A stretch of DNA of 64,000 bases from Ectocarpus siliculosus (taxonomy: Eukaryota; Sar; Phaeophyceae; Ectocarpales; Ectocarpaceae): NCBI GenBank assembly GCA_000310025.1, contig FN649735.1:1221338-1285337 (forward strand), given 5' to 3'. A program made the translations under genes and the position numbers. Positions 58,601 through 64,000 of the stretch are shown here, piece by piece. Below the pieces are notes generated by a model. It saw only the letters and a list, made by a program, of their open reading frames with translations, ran no database searches and was not told the DNA's origin. Every line of letters starts with the position of its first letter. The stretch's first letter is position 1.

Positions 58601-60207
58601 CGTCTTACTGGTTTCGTCGCAGAACGGTTTTCACTTTTTGGGGACTTCCTCAAAAACAACCGACGCTATTCAGTGTGTCCCATCGCTTGCGCTGCAACAA
58701 GTTCTACAATTCACTGTTTTTCCGATTGCCTAGACTAATATTTTCTGTGACCTACTGAGGAAGACTTCCCCCGTACCACACGTTCCGAACGGCACAAAGC
58801 CTCCGCGGTATCCTACCGTGTCTCTGATACGCAAGCAAAAAAGTATCCCTCCGAATACCACCAGATGGGACATAAGTGTCGCATAGTAGCAGTCTCGGAC
58901 GATTGAGCAACCCAACGGTACACACTACCGTTCAGAAAACACCCAGTTCGAAGTCGTGCGATATCTGCTTCAGGAGACAACAGTATTAACCCGTCCGGTC
59001 GTCCGATGTCGAACAAGTACGCTTACATTAACAGTACAGAACTGATACGATACACCCTGCGTGCAATTTGACCGCGACCCGGAACGGCACAGCTCAGTCG
59101 TTGGGCTTCCGCCAAGAACAACCGAAACAGGAGGACTCAGAGAGTTCCTCCTCCAAGAAACACACCGGCAAGCGCTACGTCGGAGAGACCCCCGGTCTGT
59201 CTCTCGGCGGTGGCGTGCAGTACCGATTGGCGATGGCCAGCTGTGGTGCACTATGAAGCGCCTAGTGTCGCTTGTCTTGCCCTTCTTGATCGCCATGGGC
59301 CACGCGCCATACGGCGTTGCTTGGTTCCCTCTTGTAATTTTGAGGTCCCCGCGAAATGATTCGCGTGGTGCCTGGGATGTCTCACTACGCAGAGAAACAC
59401 GACGAAAATCACGAGAAAGAAGAAAAGAGACATATCTACGATATCGTGCATCCCGGGCCACCAAATCTCGTGGGCATTCGGTCGTAGCTAGGACAGATCG
59501 CCATGGGGTCAGGCGACGTGCGAGGCATGGTAGGTATCGTTTTTGTTTGTTTAAATTGTTTTTTTGGGGGGGGGATAACGCGGCGCCACGTCGACTTCTT
59601 TGTGGTGGTTCAGGTTACGGGCGCGGCGATGAGAAACAAACACTAGGATCTTACAGTATGTGGCCTTCATCACGGGAAAGGAATAGGATGGCTTTACCGC
59701 GGTCGTCTCTGTTGATACTATTAAGCGTCACTTCTTTAGCGCGCATCCGATAATTACGAGCAGCTGACCGGTAAGCCACTAGATGTTTTAACCACTATTG
59801 TCCCCCGGCGTCATGGGGCGATTTTGGAAAACGCGTTATGGACGGTACAGTTAGCCGAGAGTTCAAAGGGGGACTTCCTGGTGTTGCTGCACACTACGCA
59901 ACCTTGGTGGGAAACACATGTGCTCCAGCCATGCTAGCCGTTCTGGGGGGAGCGGCACGTTGTTCGAACTCGACGCTACGCTTTCATCGCTATGCATCTT
60001 TCGGGACATGATCAAGTTTCATGAGGACATTCCCGGGTATCTTGCAACTAGATATATTCCAACCAGGCGACCGAAACGATTTTGGCGGCCAATGCCGCTG
60101 CACTAGCCAAAGCATCTCCACGATCACTGATACCTGAAGGAGCACATTTGTGTCGCATAATATATCTGGCAGACGGGCATGTGCACACACAGCACAAACA
60201 ATAAAAT
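58601..60207. other. No gene confirmed
   Basis: A plus-strand frame of 230 codons (59061-59753) and an overlapping minus-strand frame of 164 codons (59464-58970) are open, but neither shows a domain. A hydrophobic start, MKRLVSLVLPFLIAMGHA, occurs at 59,252 within the longer frame. Confidence 0.3.
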
Positions 60208-60474
60208 ATGCGTGGAGGAAAATGTCGCATCGTTGAACGTAGTCGTTCTGAAACACATAACACCGGGAGTTACTTTTCTACGGTGGATGCGTTGGTTGCC
60301 CCAAACCTAGGTCCTGATAACGCGGTACTCTACAACCGAGAAATCAACGCCGTGTTCGGCGTCATGTTGGACTGGTGTGGCCAGGAACTGTCTTCGAAAC
60401 CTCTTTGCGGACAGACTAGCAACAGGCCGATGCATGAGGCGCGACCCATACCTGTCGCCCAAGAAAAAGAATAG
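60208..60474 (+). mobile_element. Possible gypsy-like protease-region fossil
   Basis: A short open frame carries LYNREINAVFGVMLDWCGQE. This resembles the end of the aspartic protease and the link to reverse transcriptase in gypsy-type elements (pattern: I-x-AFG-x2-LDW). No adjoining element parts or LTRs are recognisable. The fragment is small and the match weak. Confidence 0.2.
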
Positions 60475-61442
60475 TCGGCTAGGGTATCAAAGTCGGGCGC
60501 GGGAGGCGTTTCCCCCTCCATACAGCGTTTCGTGTGGGCAAGGTAAAACGTAACTTCTCTCTTGTTGTTTTCGAGACGTCGTACTCCATTACACGTGATA
60601 ACTGGAAGGAAACGGCGCGGAGTCCCGCCATGACAAATTGCAGTTTGGGACGTGGACTATCGGAACCCTGATACGTCTTTATACAGGTTCATGGTCTCCG
60701 GGTTTGCCACGGAACTAGGGCTCAGTTTGTTTTTTACAAGTATCGCGCTTTGTACCACGTTCCGAATAGTTTCAGCGCGACAATACGGAAGCGATCTCCA
60801 TTACAACTTTTCCCGTGTGATTTCAGAAACTTCCTTCATATTTTCTGCAACACGTCCGCACGGAAGACGAGCAGCATGTGTGTGAAGTACGTTGGATACT
60901 GTCCTCGATAAGGATGCAACCGTCATGCATGAGTGTAGTGGGAAACCCTTCGAGAAAAGAGAACCGGATGCGCAACCACTTGAAAGCGCCCGGGGATTTA
61001 TGAAAACGGGACAACGGTATTTTGTAGAGATCTGACAGGAAACGTATGTTCCCGCAAGGTAGTTACCAAATCATGCGGTCGATGTTTTTTTTTTTTACCC
61101 CCCCCTCCCGATGGCGTAGGAGGAACAGCAATACGGATGAGACTATGGGTCAGTGCGGTACACGAATCCTGACAATCCCGGCGGACTCATTGTCACCGCG
61201 TTCATTTTCGGGCTAATGAGCAGCCTCAACCCATACTTTCAATACTCTATATTTTACATGAGTACAACGGACAGCGAATCGACTCAATTTTCCATGTAGT
61301 CTGAACCTAGGTAAAATTCATTACGAACCATTAGAACTAATCTGGGTAAACCTACGGCGCGATTGCGGACAGTCCATGGCAGCTCGTTGGTCACACATTA
61401 CCTGACTACAACCCACCATGTTGGACATATTTCCACATCAAA
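60475..61442. other. No gene recognised
   Basis: Short frames only; a poly-T/poly-C stretch lies at ~61,087-61,110. Confidence 0.4.
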
Positions 61443-63966
61443 CCAAGTGTTTCTACTCTCTACGTGACCCTTAAGACTCTGCTGCTTTGCGACCATAAAT
61501 AATATACATGTGACGTTTCTTGACTTGACAAAGACAAATTCTTGAGATCATACGAAATAGGGAAGAACCCTGAAGCAGCACCAAGCGTCAGAAAAAGGGG
61601 AAATCTCTCGAGCACAGAAATCCCCAAAGAAACGATTGACTTGCTTCGAAGCGGGTACAAACCTGTCTGTGCGCATTTTGTGGACATGACTAGACATCTT
61701 CGGACAGCAGAAAACTTGGATCATACTACAAACGTCCCACTTGAAAGCTCACTTGTTCTTCAGGCTTTTAGACAACAACACGGGCATGATGCGACCGACG
61801 TAGAGGGACTGAGTGCCGTGTTCATAAGATCGTCGTGGCGAGATTCTCACGAGAAGATGACCCGCCATGTCTGTTCGATCACACTGGGCGCCTTCCAGTT
61901 GTATTTTCCACCGAAAACAGTTGTTCTTGAATCTGCTTGAACTGCTCCGTTGCTGTAAACTTGTGATAATGAGATTTTCCCTCAGCATGTTGCTGACTTG
62001 TTTCGTCGCTTTGGCCAGAAGGCGCTCTTTGCCATCCTGGACCCGATGAAGCAGTAGAGGACACCACGTGACAGGCAACATCGCCAGAAATCGGGCGTTG
62101 CAGGCGTACGTATGCAGGTGTAGGGAACATTCGTGACCGCCAGCCAGGTGTGTTTCTTACCCAGGCATTTCGTTGTCGTTGTTGCTGGGCGCATCCTTGC
62201 CTGCAGAGAGCACCACCACTGTCCTTCAGTTTCAATTTTCGAAGCGCACGTATCTGGTCAGTGTTGTACTCCCCACTCCTTCCGAACCAACTGTTTGAGG
62301 CAGGCCGTATTAGAAAGTCAACCAATGAACGAAAATGGCTGCAAGAATACTGGACTCACCAGAGTGAGGCGTCTGAAGCTCACGCGGTCCACCTCCCTGA
62401 GAATCTCGTTTCTGATTTACTCTCGATGTTAACTTCGAACGTAGAACCCTCCCGGACGTATTTGTCTACTATGGCGGCGAACTGCTCGAAATTGGGGTCC
62501 TCGCGCTCGTTGATAGGCAACGCAGAAGACTCAGAATCGGCGCAACTAGTAGTAAATTTGGACACGGCATGAAGAGAACAGTTGAATTCGTTCGCGTCCA
62601 CCAGAAACATCAGCGACTGGGCATCGTAAAATAACCAGAGATAATGGGTATTTGGGAAGAAAACAGAAACGTCGGGAAGACATGTTTCAGAACGTGAACG
62701 GCGGCGAGTGGCAAGCTCTGCCTAGTTTCGTTCTTGCGGGCGCCAATGGTAAGGCTATTCCCTGCAGAGAAATGGATAATATGCGAATGCTGATTTGCAT
62801 ACACAATTGGTGCCACGCAATGTCTACAGCAACCCTTGTTTCAACCATTCCGCCGGTGTGGGGTCTTAGACTAAGGAAGATTCTCACCTCGCAGCACAAT
62901 GCGTTCCGACAGTACTCTTCAAACGCCTGAGAATGGCAGAGATGCATTCAGTTCGGCAAGGGACGTATGGCGATGGGCTTTGAACGTACGGCGAAAGCAA
63001 CGGCAAATTCTGCCACGACGTAACGCGTGTTTGCTCCGTGGGTTCCGACAACGGTCGCCGTTGCCCGGCTAGACTATTGATGTCCATGTAGTATTGGGTG
63101 TACGCGCGTTGGTAGACAGCGGTATTTGCAAAGAAATTTCCGTAGGCCGACGCGCACCTCACAAACAGAGGTACACACTAGCGGTCTGTGCAGCTTGGTG
63201 AGACTTGGAATCGATGGGTACGAAAGGCGGTACTACCGGCTGACCCTAGGTGTTTCGCGTGGACGGTGATGAGGAGGATTGCACACAAGGGGGAGGTGCG
63301 TGTTTGTGCAGCACCTCGACAACAAAAGCTCAAGCAATATATGGCGGTTCTACGTGACCTTCGACCTCCGTCTTCACCGAAGTATTGGGGTCTGTGGGAA
63401 CGAACCAAGATTCTAACTGGCCGGGAATGGCAGCAGCCCATCACAGTTTCGGCTACGTGCTTCGCATCCCTGCAGATACAGTTGCTGCTACTGCGCTACT
63501 TCAGCTGGAACTAAACCGATACTCGAACTTTTGGATACTCTTTCTACTTCTACTGCTGCACTGATTTAACCAGGAACAATTTGCTACGACATGCTATTGT
63601 TGTGTCGACAGCAATGCTACAAGGGGATATCAGTGCTACATAGCTCTTGGTTTCAATATGCTCAGAAGGAAATCTCCTGAAGCACAAACACGGGCTTCTT
63701 TCAGACAACAGAACAAGAAGGCGAAATCGAACACAAGCGATAAACATACCTGGAATAAAGGTGGGAATTGGATGATCAGATCCAGCACGGTTTCACCCAC
63801 AGAGCTGTGGGACTGGGCTGGCAAGGTGAAACTGTTTCCGGCCTCGACTGCAACTTTGCTGCTCCCGTGCTTCGTCCACGGGATGTAGGGGAAGAGTGAC
63901 GAGATGAAACCCATCTTTTCCTTTGCCGGCCCCCTCAGTAACGTGGCTCTCACAGGTTGAATGTTG
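61443..63966. repeat. Segmental duplication, copy B
   Basis: Colinear with 47,790-50,335 in flank, exons and introns. The similarity is still present where the window is cut, so the duplication extends beyond 64,000. Confidence 0.93.
61879..63966 (-). pseudogene. Second 7TM-RGS copy, RGS-domain part, frame-disrupted
   Basis: Exons corresponding to copy A exons 6-9 lie at 63966-63750, 62926-62888, 62616-62360 and 62036-61879, with conserved acceptors and donors. Exon 6 keeps NIQPVRATLLRG ... LIIQFPPLFQ and the 39-bp exon keeps AFEEYCRNALCCE. In the exon at 62616-62360, one T of a short run is missing near 62,417 relative to copy A, so the frame runs to a stop soon after FEVNIESK. The last exon has two extra bases near 61,968. 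Both lie in the RGS region, so a normal RGS domain cannot be made from this sequence unless these are assembly errors. The transmembrane exons would lie beyond the right edge. This is a host-gene duplicate in decay. Confidence 0.8.
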
Positions 63967-64000
63967 CTGGTGCGCACGAGCGGGACAATATTCATTGGTC

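Noticed and set aside
61542-61940. 132-codon plus-strand frame antisense to the 3' end of the second 7TM-RGS copy
   Set aside because: The equivalent frame in copy A is not kept open beyond a short stretch, so it is likely a by-product of antisense codon structure.

Overview
The window reads as nuclear DNA of an intron-rich photosynthetic stramenopile, most likely a brown alga. This is inference. It rests on short exons (39 to ~310 bp) split by introns of 0.2 to 2 kb, a 7TM-RGS receptor, an EF-hand two-pore K+ channel, one candidate bipartite plastid presequence, Ty3/gypsy remains and many (GA/CT)n, (CA)n and (CAA)n tracts. No rRNA, tRNA, CRISPR or bacterial-style operon was seen. Exon chains were built by hand from reading frame, splice signals and phase. 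No transcript evidence was available.

Layout. 1-3.9 kb holds no recognisable gene, only a nine-copy 28-bp minisatellite. 3,977-7,045 (minus) carries a family-4-like uracil-DNA glycosylase in five exons, with a possible organelle-targeting first exon at 9,152-9,333. 10,804-14,200 (plus) is an uncharacterised seven-exon gene (309 aa). 16,725-22,016 (minus) is a complete eight-exon two-pore K+ channel (377 aa) with C-terminal Ca2+-binding loops; a 100-N assembly gap lies in its second intron. 22-30 kb is repeat-rich and includes a 918-bp non-autonomous hAT element with 16-bp terminal inverted repeats, an 8-bp target duplication and a BED-finger fragment. 31,701-42,189 (plus) is a large multi-pass membrane protein gene of unknown function, possibly starting at 30,047. 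44.8-46.8 kb (minus) is a broken Ty3/gypsy integrase fossil. 48,318-54,770 (minus) is a complete nine-exon 7TM-RGS gene (497 aa). 55.9-58.6 kb is a cluster of diverged inverted and tandem repeats with 30-bp near-palindromes. 61,879-63,966 (minus) is a second, frameshifted copy of the 7TM-RGS gene, running off the right edge as part of a segmental duplication about 13.6 kb away.

Together the recognised genes point to signalling (receptor-like G-protein regulator, Ca2+-gated K+ channel) and DNA repair. They are separate transcription units, not an operon. The strongest items for follow-up are the 7TM-RGS gene and its decaying duplicate, the K+ channel whose last Ca2+ loop ends the protein, the Fe-S-less uracil-DNA glycosylase, and the membrane protein gene whose exons nearly all preserve frame.
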